The notes: a model not told the origin generated them from the letters alone. Positions 24,246 through 37,028 are shown, numbered from the stretch's first letter. The stretch: DNA of 64,000 bases from Chionoecetes opilio (GCA_016584305.1 JACEEZ010000047.1:69419-133418), one strand, 5' to 3'. A program made the numbers and translations.

Positions 24246-24491
24246 AGCACATACTCACGATATATTATCCATTTTCGAATACTGGATATTAATATAATTA
24301 TGTTCTTAAACCCAACTGCAGTATCATAGCTCAACGCTTGCACGAATGGAAGGTGTAATCAAATAAAGGAACGTGATGCATATCACGAAGACAAAAAATC
24401 ATAATTATAAAGGATAAAAAATAGTTACTCTTCAAATCAAATGAAAAGTGGTGCATATGATACTATTTGGAACAAAACCACATGGTCAATT

Positions 24492-25371
24492 AGAGAGAAC
24501 TGAAACTCGAGAAATGCCAGTGGTCGCTGGCAGTTTTAACTCAAAGGTTGGTCTACTGTGTTTTCCCTCCGCGACTAATATTTTTTCATAAATCAATTTC
24601 GCGATGAAATATTGATGCATCGCATCTGAATACTAAAAAAGAACGTTCTTCTGTTGTTCTAGTAAGTGTATGCATGACATGCATTACGATTGAACGTTCT
24701 ATAATAGCAATTTAATGCAAATTACTCGCCTCGAGTAGCAAAGCTTAATATATTTTTAACATGTATATTGTGGCATGTAAAATTTGGGCGATGTTCACAC
24801 TGTTTTCTAATACAGTACTGCTGCGTCTGGCAAACGCTTGTCAAAATACAATAAGCAATGCCTTGGAAAAACGAAGAATAAAGAATGCCGAAATCGGCTT
24901 GTTGCTGCGACAATGTAGGTTATAATTGTGGAGGCGACACGCCGCGGCGGGGAGTGGTGGCGGGGAGATTGTGGCGGGGAGATTGAATCAAAACATTGCT
25001 ACTTCACGCGTCGACTCATTGCACTTCCAGGCTTTCTATCTGATTGATACACAATAATAACAGGAACATATGACTGCCTAGGTATAGATAACTTCTAAAC
25101 ATACGTTATTGACTGTATAATATCATAGAGTAACATTTACCTCGCCTCCTCAACTATAACCTACTTGGTTATTTGGTTATATACAATGTTTTACAGAATC
25201 AGGCTTCTATACAATATACATATAGAAGAAAATCTTTCTTAAAATTATACTTTTGTGTTTTAAGTGCAGTGGAATAAGCCCATATTTTTCTTTCAAGTTG
25301 ACCAACTTTTCACCAAATTGTGAGTTAAAACTGCCAGCGACCCCTGGCATTTCGGAGTTGCAGTTCTCTCT
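24492..25371. mobile_element. 880-bp non-autonomous DNA transposon with ~52-bp inverted ends, AATT target
   Basis: The left end AGAGAGAACTGAAACTCGAG... (24492-24543) and the right end (25371-25321 reversed) agree over about 52 bp with three or four mismatches and one gap. The shared core is GGTCGCTGGCAGTTTTAACT. Both flanks are AATT (24488-24491 and 25372-25375), a 4-bp duplication. A second copy at 59349-63425 also sits in AATT, and its empty site survives at 39642-39645, which confirms the boundaries. There is no transposase. The class is unproven; superfamilies with 4-bp duplications such as Sola or Chapaev are candidates. Confidence 0.85.
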
Positions 25372-25421
25372 AATTGAGGCGTCCCGCATTAGAAGGGCCG
25401 CTCGCGCCAAAATAAAAAAGT

Positions 25422-25647
25422 GAGAAAAATGCGTTCAAAGTTTGGCGAACTTCCGACAACCATAACTTTCTTATTATATATGCTATGACAATGAACTTAG
25501 TCTCAAAATGACCGGTAGACAATCAAAATTATGATGGTCTCAAAAAATGTTCGAGATCGTGATATTCACTACCTAATTTTTGCATATTTTTTGCAAACTG
25601 TGTTATGGTTTCGGAAGTTCATCGAAGTTTGAGTGCGTTTTTTCTCT
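25422..25647. repeat. Foldback element with 35-bp imperfect inverted ends
   Basis: Left arm 25422-25456 ('gcgttcaaagtttggcgaac' within it) pairs with right arm 25612-25647 ('gttcatcgaagtttgagtgc' within it) at about 80-85%. The 11-mer AAGGGCCGCTC occurs in the same orientation just outside on both sides (25393-25403 and 25759-25769), which may mark an older duplication. No coding capacity. Confidence 0.6.
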
Positions 25648-25787
25648 GAATACTGCACAATAATGATAATTCGTGAATATTGGAACATAAAAACACAAAA
25701 TAACAACATTTACCATAACATAAAGTGGAAAAATAGTGAAGAAACTGTGCAATGGCTTAAGGGCCGCTCATCCAGTTACCCTCTAAT

Positions 25788-26226
<439 letters not shown>

Positions 26227-27009
26227 TAATACTGAACACTCACCAGTGGATGAAGAGTAGAATGATTATCCATTGTCCTTACGCAAGTCCATTGAGAGGT
26301 TCAGGTCGTCATCAGCCAGGGTATGATTATTGTATGTATCCGTTATGCGTCACGTTATCAGAGGGGAGGGGAGGGCTCTGATTGGCCGATGCCCTCCCTG
26401 CACTGATAGATAGATAATAATATAGACAAAGATATAGACTGGAAGATGGGATAGGGGGCAAGTAATAGGGGGGGGAAGAGAAGATAATTTAGTATTAGAG
26501 AAAGACACAGAGGCTTAACTCTGCGTGCCGTGAGGGCAGGACATGAGGCAGAAAAGTGAGTTATGCTGGTGAGAGAAGCAAAGGCTGCATCGTTATGTGG
26601 TGTTATGAGGGTGATCTTAGGAGGTGTGATGGTAGGAGGAAGGAGGCATTTTGGTGTATGTTTATGTGAAGGTGAGAAGATCTTGTGTATTTTTTAAGAC
26701 ATGTGATTGTGTTGTTGGCGGGTCAAAGAAAGCATGTGCCAGGTTTGGTGCGCTCTGATTGGCTGTTTGAGTTGAGAGAGTTTGTGAGGCAGCGGGATGA
26801 AGGCATGGTCTCTGATTGGCCGAATACTGTTATTAGTGTTTTTCAGCGAGGGTAACCTCAGAGAGTCCGTGCTAAGCCTTGGTACCTTCAGATACAGCGT
26901 GCTTTGCCAGCTCACCGGGCAGTGAATTTAGAGTAGGTGTCTAATGGCAATTTGTACCAAAATGTAAGATCGAAAATTCAGTAAGAGTTATGGCGAGGGA
27001 GAAGGATTT

Positions 27010-29790
27010 TATTTATGTAAGGATAGCTTCAGGAAGGATATGTATGTCTTGGTCAAGGAGAGATAGAGTTAGGGGGTTGGCACGACGGCGGCTGAGACGG
27101 GTAAGTTTGTCCTTGAACTGGGGGCGAATAAGGGGATATTTTTCAAGTTGTTTCATAATTTTATTGTGCCAAACGATATTAAGTGGAGGGCGATTAGTTG
27201 CGACATGGAGGGATTCTGATGTATTGAAATCATACCATTTAGTGTCATGTATCCATCTTAAGGCGCTATTCTGTATTCTCTGAAGGAGCTTGGTGTTTGT
27301 TAATGCAGAGAGTTTAAGAGCCATAGGGCAGTAAGTAAGGAGAGGAAGAATAAATGCGCTGTATAGGTGTTTTTTAGTTTTTAGGGAGGCTGAGCGGAAG
27401 CGGTATAGAGAGGAGAGAGCCTTTTTTGCTATTGCCTGTTTTGTTTTTATGTGTTGGTTGAATCTAAAGTTATTGTCGATATTGAGCCCCAAGATTGTGG
27501 TGGTTTTGGTGATGGATATGGGGACAGGATGGGGTAGGATTGAGTTATGGTAGAGGATGCGGGGGGTTTTAGTTTTAATGTTGAAATAAGTGGCTTTAGT
27601 CTTGTCAGGATGGGAGTGGATTAGCCATTTCAGCTCCCACAAGGACAATACATTTAGTTCCCGTTGCATGCGGGTTGTCAAAGCGTCTAGCGCGTTTGCG
27701 CTTGTAAGGACTGTCACGTCGTCAGCGTATTGAATAAACATTGAGTCAGGGTGAAAAGTGTCTGGAATGTCATGCGTATACATGTTATAAAGTAGGGGAG
27801 CTAAGACCGAGCCTTGAGGGACACCGGCTTGTGGGGTAAAGAAGTCTGATGTCTTTTTCAAGTGCAAGATTCTACTTTGTCTGTCAGTCAGATAGTTGCA
27901 AAGTAATTTAATGAGTGGATTAGGTAGGTTAAAGTCGTGTAGAATCTTGTACTTGAGTCCTGTGTGCCAGACTGTGTCAAATGCTTTCTGCACGTCTTTT
28001 GTCACGATAAGCGTTTTATTTCTTGTGTATCTGGAGGAGTCAACGTAGGTCAGAATGGTGTTTAGAGCGTCTTCTGTCGAGGTGTAGGGACGGAAACCAA
28101 ATTGTGCGGGGGGGATGTAATTTTCAGTCTCTAGATGTGTCCTAAGTCTGTAAAAAATTAAGCGTTCAAATGTCTTTCCGAGTCCGTCAAGTAGGCTAAT
28201 GGGTCTGTAGTTGGAGGGATCTGTCGGGGGTTTGGAGGGCTTGGGTATAAGTCGTATGTTGGCTGTCTTGAATGGTATGGGGAAGTACCCGCATGCAAGG
28301 GAAGCATTGTAAAGGTTTGTGAGAGCCTCAATGGCGTTAGGAGGGAGTTTTCGGAGGGCATGGTAGGTAAGGCTGTTGGGCCGGGAGCACGTCGCGGTGA
28401 GTGACGGAGAACTACTTTCACCTCGTCCGGGGTGAAAGGTAGGATGAGATGTTGGTGAAGGTGATTATTATGGAGGTTTGCGTGGAGTATTCGTGGTTCA
28501 TGTTGTATTAGATCGTGTCCCTGTCGCATTTGTTGTTCAATATTATTACAGTGTTGTATAACAGGAGGATGTTGTGTAGGTGGGTGTGGTTGAAAGATGT
28601 GTTCCCAGTGTTGCTTGAAAGCTTCGGCTACCTCACAGGGGTCTGAAATTTTGTTGTTGTTTATTTGGAGGTATTCGAAGTGTTGTGTTGTTGGTGAACC
28701 TTTTAGTGAACGTATTCGTGCCCAAAATTTGGAAGGAGTGGTGATTCTGTGTAATTCGGTGCGTTGTATGAGATTGTGCCAGTGTTCATTGTGGTCTTCC
28801 TGTAGGCTGGCAAGTATGTGTCTCCGAAGAATATTGAGGTCCCAGAGCACTCTCTGGACGCGAAGCTGGTTGTGTGTGTATCGGTGTCTGTAGCATGTGA
28901 TGAGTCTGAGTGTTCGGTGTGAGGGCTTGAAGTCCCTGTGGGTGTTGTGGTGTACTGTTGGTGAGTGGGTGTTGGCGGCATCCAGGATAGTGTTTTGGAT
29001 TCTTTCGGCCTGTTGGTCAAGTGTCTCAGGTGTTTTACCTTCAAAGTTGTAGCGTAAGTCAGTCTCTTCAATAGTGGTCGTGAAATTGTCCCAGTCTGTT
29101 TTGCTGTAGTTGTGTCTAGGTGGGAGGGTATGGAAATGGGATTAGAAGAAATATGAAGAATGACAGGGATGTGGTCAGATCCACACACGGGTCCAGGTGA
29201 GATGTGATGGTGGAGAAACAGGCTTTGACGGTTTGTGAAGATGAGGTCGGGCGGGCCACGGCCGTTGTGATTGAACGAGGTAGGGAAGTCTGGGCCTAGG
29301 AATCTAAGGTGTTTCAGTGTACTGATACGTAGTAGCTGGGTGCCGCGTGGATTATTTACGGTGTGATGAAAGGCTGTGTGTGTGGCGTTGAAGTCTGCGA
29401 GTATATATGTTGGGATGTTGAAGTTAAAAAGAGTATTGAGGTCTGCGTACGGGATGTGTGTGTTGGGTCTGGTGTAGGTGGTAGCTACCATGAGGGGGCC
29501 ATGTATTGTTGTGAGCTTCACGGCCAGAAAATGCCCGAACCTCCACTCGGAGACAAACTCATGCCTGAGTGTGTTTTTAATGAGAATAGCAACGCCGTCG
29601 TGCTGTGTTTCTGTAGTGTAGCGTGTAGTGTAACCGAAGTATTTAATGGGTGTTCTTGTGATTCCAGTGCTATTTAAGAGTAGTATGTCAGGGTTTTGTT
29701 CGTCTATGAGGTGAAATATTAGGTGTCTGTTTGTGTAGTACGAACGGCAGTTGAGATGAATGACTTTTATGAAGAGGATAAGGAAGAGGG
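27010..29790 (-). pseudogene. LINE ORF2 protein: APE-type endonuclease and reverse transcriptase
   Basis: About 925 codons, interrupted by at least two frameshifts (near 28.75 kb and in the 28.4-28.0 kb interval). The endonuclease begins around 29770 with VIHLNCRSYY and contains DILLLNSTGIT, HDGVAILIKNT, YILADFNATH and GSDHIPVILH. The RT region has RAPGP, PSNYRPISLLDGLGKTFE, FGFR, VTKDVQKAFDTVWH (motif A), QAGVPQGSVLAPLLYNMY (motif B) and FIQYADDVTVL (catalytic motif C), then the thumb and LL(T)YCPMALKL-type C-terminus. It performs target-primed reverse transcription. The position that normally carries the endonuclease Glu (LLQE) reads LLNS. From memory, NS at this site is common in a Jockey subgroup, so it is a family trait rather than damage. 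Without the frameshifts this copy would look recently active. Confidence 0.88.
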
Positions 29791-31375
29791 ATGAGATCTG
29801 CCTTTTCCGCTACGGGTAACTGCAGGGGAAAGGAGTTGGTTAGGAGGTCGGGTAGGGGAAGGGGTGAGACTTTCGGTAGTGTCCTCAGGTTCACTATCTA
29901 TGATGAGATCGACAGACGAGGAGGGGGAGGGGATCGGGGCGGCATGGGAAGGAGCTGTGGAAATCATTGTGGTGGTGTAGGAGGATTTTGACGGGGTGAG
30001 GTTAGGTGGTGGTCTGTATTTTAGAACGTAGGTTTGGGTTAGGATAGGGGGTTGGGAAAGGGAGGGTAGGATAATAGAGGAAGTTTGGGGGAAAGGGGAA
30101 GGGGAAGGGGAGGGGGATTGGGAAGTGGAGGGGGAGAAAGGATTCAAAGGACTGGTCAGGGAGGGTGTGGCGGTGTGGGAGGGAGTTGATGCCATCGCGT
30201 CATTGGCTGGCGGGACTGCAGTGTTTGAGGCAGAGGGAACTACGCCGAGCGCGTGGGCGCTGGTGCCCTCGTGAACCTGGCGGCTGAGGTCTTGAGTCAG
30301 GTTGGCTCGCTGAGCAAGTGCGACAACGGCCTCTGAGATGTGTATGTTTGGTAGGCCGTTATCTATTAGGATTTTTGGAAACATTTTGCAGTATATTTCA
30401 ATGTCTCCTTTACTGAGGGTATTGGCAGCAGCTGAGCAGGCAAAAACCTTGGCGCTCATGATGGACGAGGCAAGGGGCATGGGTTCGGAAAGGAGAAAGG
30501 ATGTGTTGGGTTTGGGTGTGGGTAAGAGAGGTGGTAGGTGGTGAGGAGCGGGGGGGAAGGGTCTTGCCGCCTGAGCGTAGGAAGGGGTTGAGGAATGTGG
30601 GGAAGGAATATGAGGTTGTTGGTTATATGTGGGGATGGGTGCAGGGCTGTTTTGTGTTTTTGTGGCTAGTTTTTTGGTGGGGCAGCTATATGAGACAGCA
30701 GTGTGTGGTCCGTCACAATTGAGACATTTGTACACGTCTGACGTGCATTGCGTGTGGATGTGGCCTTGAGCAGCACATTTGGAGCAAACTAGGGTAGTCA
30801 TTTTACATCGGTATGTGGGGTGGTCAAATTTGTAGCATTTTAGGCATTGTTGTATCGGTTTGTATTTTTCAGGTTCAATGTTGTAGGAGGGTATTATGAT
30901 AGAACCTACCCTAATGCCTTTCTGAAGGAGTTTCTTGGCATCGTTTTGGTGTGAGCAGCGAATTTTTAGGATAGGGAATTTTGAGCTGCGAATCAGGTAG
31001 AGGTCCTCAACAGTTACCTCGTTGCGCGTGTTTATGTCTTGGATAAGCGCTTGTGTTGGTTGGCTGTGGAGAGTTTGACAGACCCGGAAGGCCATGATGG
31101 TTCTGGAAGTCCGGGCTTGCACGGATTCCACCAAGTGGAACCCATTGTTCACGAGTTTCCGTGTGTTTGTTATGTTAGTGTGGTTGGTGTAGTCTTCATT
31201 GTCCGCTAGGCGAACAATGATTTTCTTCCCGGAGTAGAAGCAGCTGACATGTGGGATCTCTGTAATGTTGAAAAATGCTGTGCTTATGTCTGCAGGTGGT
31301 GTAGTGGAGTCAAAGGTATAGCGAAGTGTGAGATTTGGAGGAGAGTGTAGAGGGGAGGAGGTGGTTGTGGGACGT
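29764..31375 (-). CDS. LINE ORF1 protein with three CCHC zinc knuckles
   Basis: The uninterrupted frame runs from an in-frame TGA near 31370 to the TAA at 29764-29766. From the GTG at 31152 it is 461 residues, and similarity clearly starts further upstream (PPNLTLRYTFDSTTPPAD, ISTAFFNITEIPHVSCFYSG). An ATG at 31375-31373 lies in another frame, just before a C-rich stretch, so the true start is probably lost to a small frameshift. Residues ~103-157 (numbered from 31152) hold three knuckles: C103-C106-H111-C116, C123-C126-H131-C136 and C143-C146-H150-C157. The C-terminal half is Pro/Ser-rich and low complexity. The role is nucleic-acid binding and RNP formation with LINE RNA. Confidence 0.85.
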
Positions 31376-31819
31376 CATGGTGCCAGAAGCATGTGAGGAG
31401 ATAAGGTGAGTATTAGGGATAGAATAAATGAAGGGACCACTAGCTATCCGCTACCCCTGGAAAGTCTGAGGGGCTCCTGTCATGGATATACCTTCGGGAA
31501 CGGCAGGAAATTAGCTTAGTGGACTTTCTCGAGACAGTAGTAGGAGGGAGGAAGGAAGACGAGGTAAGGCGACGGGAGTAATGCACCAGGGCACGTCCGT
31601 CAGCAGCGGGTTTCTATCCCTGGGCCGTGGGGACTGTCAATGGAATTACTTTTGCGAGCGAGAGAAGCACAGTTTTCACGATGATGGTGGTATTGAATTT
31701 TTAATTAAACGGAAGGCTGGCGCCACCCCTTCAGGGGTGGGGGGCTATGTGCAGGGCGAGGCACAGGCAGGGTGGTGAGGCAGGTGGTAAGGCAAAATAT
31801 AGCGTTGGGCGTTGGGTAG

Positions 31820-31980
31820 AGTAGATGTCTTCTTTCTTCTTGCTTCTTTCTTCTTTCTTCTTTTCTTCTTTCTTCAGTTAGCGGCACTAGGGCGGCGCGC
31901 TAACACTATCTTCTTCTCTTCTTCTCTTCTCTTCTCTTCTCTTCTCTTCTTGTCTGCTTGTTTTCTTACATAAAACGGGG
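31820..31980. repeat. Pyrimidine-rich (TTCTTT)n and (TCTTC)n tracts
   Basis: Interrupted TTCTTTC repeats at 31829-31875 and TCTTCTC repeats at 31908-31955, separated by a GC-rich 35-bp segment. Confidence 0.9.
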
Positions 31981-32459
31981 AGCCAAAAAAAGTGTGTCTG
32001 CCCTGCACTGGAGTGAGCCGCCCATCTTATACGGAATTTGTCCGAGAAAATTTTCCGAATTATAACGGCTACTCATCCTGGATGGGCAGCCCTTCTAACA
32101 CGGAATATTTGCTCAGCAGCGTGTTACGCCTGCATCGATGGTCGACTAGACATAATATTTATTTTCTCCTTGTATAGATGTTCGACCTTACTGACGGGAC
32201 ACTCATCCACTCCCGGGGATTGTCAGACACTTGACGCTCCCGGTCAGTTACCTTCAAGATCTGCTGAAGAACATGTGCGACCGGCAATGCGACGTAGACG
32301 ACATCGAAGACGCAAACATTCTTCACATACCACCTTGGAAGGGCGCAATGGAACGGATTCTGAGGCATAACTTCACCCTGCAGCAGAACATTGTGACTCG
32401 GCAAATGACACCACACGATTTGACTCAAACCTCGACATATTGTGGAAAATGAATCACCT
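31981..32459 (+). other. Unassigned coding-like region
   Basis: Several overlapping frames of 60-110 codons occur. One (32231-32449) reads LPVSYLQDLLKNMCDRQCDVDDIEDANILHIPP, cut here at its first stretch. A weakly similar 'VLKNMCELQDD' segment is seen near 33110-33150 after the hairpin modules. This suggests two diverged copies of one former gene. I recognise no family and cannot give a function. Confidence 0.3.
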
Positions 32460-32861
32460 ATGGGCCGCCATCAGGCAAAGGGCCCATGTCACCTGTAAGG
32501 TGACGAATTTATACAACAACACCAACAACAACAACAACAACATGTATGTCAACAAGAAGAAGCCAGCAGTCACCGCGCAAGGACCTGATGGTGGGATAAC
32601 ACGCCAACCCCAGGGGCAGCGGGCCATGCATGCCCCCCCACGGTTTCTCTTCCCACCTCCTTCCCCGCCGCGCAGCCGATAAGTGCTGCGCCCCCTCCCA
32701 CTGTCCCTCGATTTTCACCTATGGGCCGCCATCAGGCGTAAGGGCCCATGTCACCTGTGTTTATAGGTGACAAATCTACAACAACAACAACATGTATGTC
32801 AACAAACAAAACTATGGGCCGCCATCAGGCAAAGGGCCCATGTCACCCGGACAAAGGGTGA
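32460..32861 (+). repeat. Three copies of a two-hairpin module
   Basis: Modules at 32460-32504, 32721-32771 and 32814-32861. Each begins ATGGGCC-GCCATCAGGC and closes with GGCCCAT (hairpin 1). A second hairpin follows immediately. Its stem is GTCACC/GGTGAC in copy 1, GTCACCT/AGGTGAC in copy 2 and TCACCC/GGGTGA in copy 3, with loops of 5, 8 and 7 bases. The stem changes are compensatory. Each module is followed by an (AAC)n tract or its remnant and ATGTATGTCAAC. The module may belong to the untranslated part of a retroelement or SINE; its class is unknown. Confidence 0.75.
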
Positions 32862-33265
32862 TTAATCTATGCACACACACACACACATCATGTGACACAT
32901 GTATGTCAACGGCTACTTCCTCGGTTGCTTGTCAGACGCCAAGCACCGTCACTGCTGAGCTCTCTGTCCAGACAGAGCCGCTACAACGGACACAAGTACG
33001 GGAGGCTGCCTGTCAAGTCGTGTCGGTCAGGGATGGGCTACCATTCCTCCACGCTGATGGACGGGCGGTTATACTCCCGATCGATATTATCTTCGAGATC
33101 AGCTCATTTGTGTGCTCAAGAACATGTGTGAGCTGCAGGACGACGCCGGGCTCCTAGATGAAGGTGATGCTTACCAACCACCAAACTTCAGAAGGAACTC
33201 GTCATTCGTCGTCGCAGTAAAGTCGCTAGACTTTAACTGCGATCTGCTCCATCAAATTAGGCCGT

Positions 33266-33312
33266 GAAAGCAGTCACCCCATACGGGCTCTTTGTTAGCC
33301 TGTGTGCTCCCC
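33266..33312 (+). repeat. 9-bp stem hairpin near the hairpin modules
   Basis: TGTGCTCCC (33301-33309) and GGGAGCACA (about 33320-33328) form a perfect stem with a C/A-rich loop. It is followed, like the modules upstream, by an AAC-rich tract and ATGTAT. Confidence 0.5.
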
Positions 33313-33439
33313 CCAAAAAGGGAGCACAATAGAAAACAAAAACAACAACAACACATGTATTTCAGCAGAGTTGGAGCCAGCAGTCACCGCCTACCGGAGC
33401 TTCTGGCGGGGCTAACAAGCCAACCCCCATGGCAGCGGC

Positions 33440-33630
33440 CGGGCAGCATATTGCCGAAGTCTATTGCTATACGGGATCATGGAAAATTGGAACCAATCAG
33501 CGCGCGGTGAGAGCGGGGGTGTGGGAGGGGCTTATACTCAGACGTCCACACACAATATTTACGGGTAACTTGCTCATTTTGTGGGCAGATATTGTGCGTG
33601 ACTTTATTTAAATAATATATTTGTAGAGAG
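33440..33630 (+). repeat. Promoter-like repeat unit, copy 1
   Basis: A ~185-bp unit that recurs at 35849-36035 (same strand) and 37618-37794 (opposite strand). In order it holds CATATTGCCGAAGTCTATTG, a CCAAT box in AACCAATCAGCG, a GC/CACC box GGGGGTGTGGGAGGGG, a TATA-like CTTATACTCAGACG and a downstream AT-rich stretch ending at the start of a GA tract. The order CCAAT, GC box, TATA resembles an RNA polymerase II core promoter, which is an inference from motif order only. An LTR was considered, but no paired LTR was found. Confidence 0.6.
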
Positions 33631-33635
33631 AGAGA

Positions 33636-34241
<606 letters not shown>

Positions 34242-34304
34242 CGCAGCTGACCTGATCTGACTTTCAAATCCTTATCTCGTCTCGTCCTCCTCCTCTCTCT
34301 CATC

Positions 34305-34307
34305 TTC

Positions 34308-34393
<86 letters not shown>

Positions 34394-34453
34394 ATCTTGC
34401 TGAACTAATATATATGTATTTACGCTTATAATAAATTTCCAATATTACGTGTT

Positions 34454-34528
<75 letters not shown>
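34305..34528. repeat. (CT)n and (GA)n microsatellites
   Basis: CT repeat 34309-34392 and GA repeat 34455-34527 lie in opposite orientations about 60 bp apart, so the two could pair as a hairpin. The open frames across them are artefacts. Confidence 0.95.
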
Positions 34529-34529
<1 letters not shown>

Positions 34530-34728
34530 TGAGAGTGGTGGGAGGGAGGACAGACGAAGGCGCTACGAATTTTACTAACTAGGGTAAAAAATGTGGCCTT
34601 TGAGCAATCCGTGGGGGATGTTTTTCCTGCTGGGGAAAAAGATAGCGGCAGGGGTGTCCGGTCGGCTTTGCTGTTTATTGTACATTCAACATAATTCGGC
34701 AAAAAAAAATTGGGTCTGGACGATTACT
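34529..34728 (-). mobile_element. End of a TTAA-flanked DNA transposon
   Basis: Reading the minus strand from 34728, the sequence AGTAATCGTCCAGACCC is followed by AATTTTTTTTGCCGAATTAT. This matches the left end of the element at 59619-61930 over about 45 bp. TTAA lies immediately outside (34729-34732), as at both ends of that element. The opposite end was not found here, so this copy is probably truncated near the GA tract. Confidence 0.7.
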
Positions 34729-34732
34729 TTAA

Positions 34733-35140
34733 CTCAGTGCATGTACCAACCAAATTGACGTCATTGCAGGATGACGTCACGACATTTTGACTGCGCCTAT
34801 AATCTTTTTGAGAGCCCAGAATAATGGGGTCATTGTTTTTTAGAATTTTCCAAAGTCACTTGTTCACTGAAATGAACACTTATCAAAGTACGGAAGAGCT
34901 AACCGCCTTCCTAACTGGAATATTAGCTGTTTCTAGTGGCAGAGGCGGCCATCAAGCATGACGCCATTTTGACCCATTTTCGGTAGCCCAATTTTGGTAA
35001 ACTTTTGTTGTATCGTTATTTACACTTGAAACAACAAAATAATGCAATAAAACAATTTCTAGCAATTTGTTTGGGGTGAGAGGGGTTCAGGTCATATTTT
35101 GACTGGACTATATAATATATATATAATATATATGTTTGTA
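34733..35140. other. Spacer
   Basis: No gene. Two TGACGTCA-like motifs lie near 34757-34780. Confidence 0.4.
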
Positions 35141-35144
35141 TGTA

Positions 35145-35230
<86 letters not shown>

Positions 35231-35240
35231 GTGTGTGTGA
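35141..35240. repeat. (TG)n microsatellite
   Basis: About 95 bp of TG repeat preceded by three TATG units. Confidence 0.97.
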
Positions 35241-35848
35241 TTGTTTGTTCTATTTGGTACAGTCAGGCTAATACTGTTTTACAATTATTACAGTATCTGT
35301 TTTGGTTCTTGCATCGTGTAGGTGATTCTAACAGAAGAGTCATTCATACTGCAATACCATTATTATCTGCCTATTGGTAATATGTCCATGATTATGATTT
35401 CAGGCCCAATATTTTTCTGGTATTCAACATTGCAACGGTCCTGCATGTACTGGATGTCAAGTCTAGCTGCTTGAAATCCTTAATAAAATTAAATTGATCA
35501 CTATGTTCTTCTATTTACCTTTTAATGAATTATATATAGTCAAAATATAAGGTGAATAAAGTAATAGGAAGGGAATAAACGAAAAGGCAGGGTATGGGAT
35601 GCTTAAGTAGAAATACTTAAGACACTCCTAAAGAGCTGCTGTGTTTCGATTAATCTCCTGAAGATGGCGCAGCGTCCGTCCTCCAAACTTTAAGTTATAC
35701 TATCCTTGGGCTTGTCCATCCTGACGAGGAGTGCGGGGCACTCAGCAGGATACACTCCGTGTGTGTGTGGGGGGGGGGTAGGGGGGCAGCAGTACAGGCT
35801 GCTACGCGTCGGGGATGAGAGAGAAGTGGCCATGGGGGGGCTGCCCGG
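35241..35848. other. Spacer
   Basis: AT-rich until about 35600, then a G-rich stretch up to the next promoter-like unit. Nothing recognised. Confidence 0.4.
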
Positions 35849-36035
35849 CCGCATATTGCCGAAGTCTATTGCTATACGGGATCAGGGGAAATTGGGACCA
35901 ATCAGCGCGCGGTGAGAGCGGGGGTGTGGGAGGGGCTTATACTCAGACGCCCACACACAATACTTACGGGTAACTTGCTACTTTTGTGGGCAGATATTGT
36001 GCGTGACTTGATTTAAATAATATATTTGTAGAGCG
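35849..36035 (+). repeat. Promoter-like repeat unit, copy 2
   Basis: Near-identical to 33440-33630, with the CCAAT box in GGACCAATCAGCGCGCGG, the GC box and the TATA-like element intact. It is preceded by CTGCCCGGCC, as at the palindrome at 37.79 kb, and followed by a GA tract. Confidence 0.6.
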
Positions 36036-36486
<451 letters not shown>

Positions 36487-36616
36487 TATTAGTTTTACTA
36501 ATATAGCTAAAACAAAACAAAAATATATTGACTTTGTAGAAGACATTGGAAAAAAGTTACCATATAGTATGACATTACATCTCTGTAGGATATTATGTGT
36601 AGCATACTCTCTCTAC

Positions 36617-36617
<1 letters not shown>

Positions 36618-36711
<94 letters not shown>
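36618..36711. repeat. (CT)n microsatellite
   Basis: CT repeat of about 90 bp with one CCT interruption. Confidence 0.96.
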
Positions 36712-36714
<3 letters not shown>

Positions 36715-36961
36715 TCTTATACGTATTCGGAATATAAAAAATATCATTCAACAAAATAATTATTTAGTATTTATGCGGAGACGAACAGTGTCATCCTTCA
36801 CCGTTATACTTGTAGTGAAAAAACCTTCCTACTCAAAATTTAGCACTTCCCTATATGTTGCCATGGTGAAATGTAGTGTAACAGTGATCCCTTTCGACTC
36901 TACCGTAGAAAACACTAAAGTCGCCAGTACAACGTATTTTTTCTGATAACAGACGTCTGGT

Positions 36962-37028
36962 GGCGTAAATACTTACATTTTTACATCCATGATTTCAGGA
37001 AAGTTAGAAGGGGCTATCTGGAGAGTCT
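36962..37028 (+). mobile_element. Internal fragment of the window's Helitron family
   Basis: GGCGTAAATACTTACATTTT and ATCCATGATTTCAGGAAAGT followed by the 'agaaggggctatctggagag' block match the internal part of the Helitron at 42132-42739 (minus strand) and of its copies at 53.5 and 54.4 kb. Neither terminus is present. Confidence 0.65.

Larger units (their letters stand above)
26240..31800 (-). mobile_element. Nearly full-length Jockey-clade LINE
   Basis: Minus-strand order: candidate 5' UTR (about 31800-31376), ORF1 (31375-29764) with three CCHC knuckles, ORF2 (about 29790-27010) with endonuclease and reverse transcriptase, and an AT-poor 3' region to about 26240. ORF1 and ORF2 overlap slightly in different frames. 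ORF2 lacks an RNase H domain. These traits are typical of the Jockey clade (BS/X-element-like). The 3' end and tail are not certain: the minus-strand sequence runs into the (TTA)n tract rather than a clean poly(A). 'ctctgattggc' recurs three times in the 3' region (26371, 26754, 26811). Confidence 0.85.

Noticed and set aside
28597..30722. Plus-strand frames over the LINE (28597, 29363, 29791, 30338, 30501)
   Set aside because: They are shadows of the minus-strand ORF1 and ORF2, which carry clear domains.
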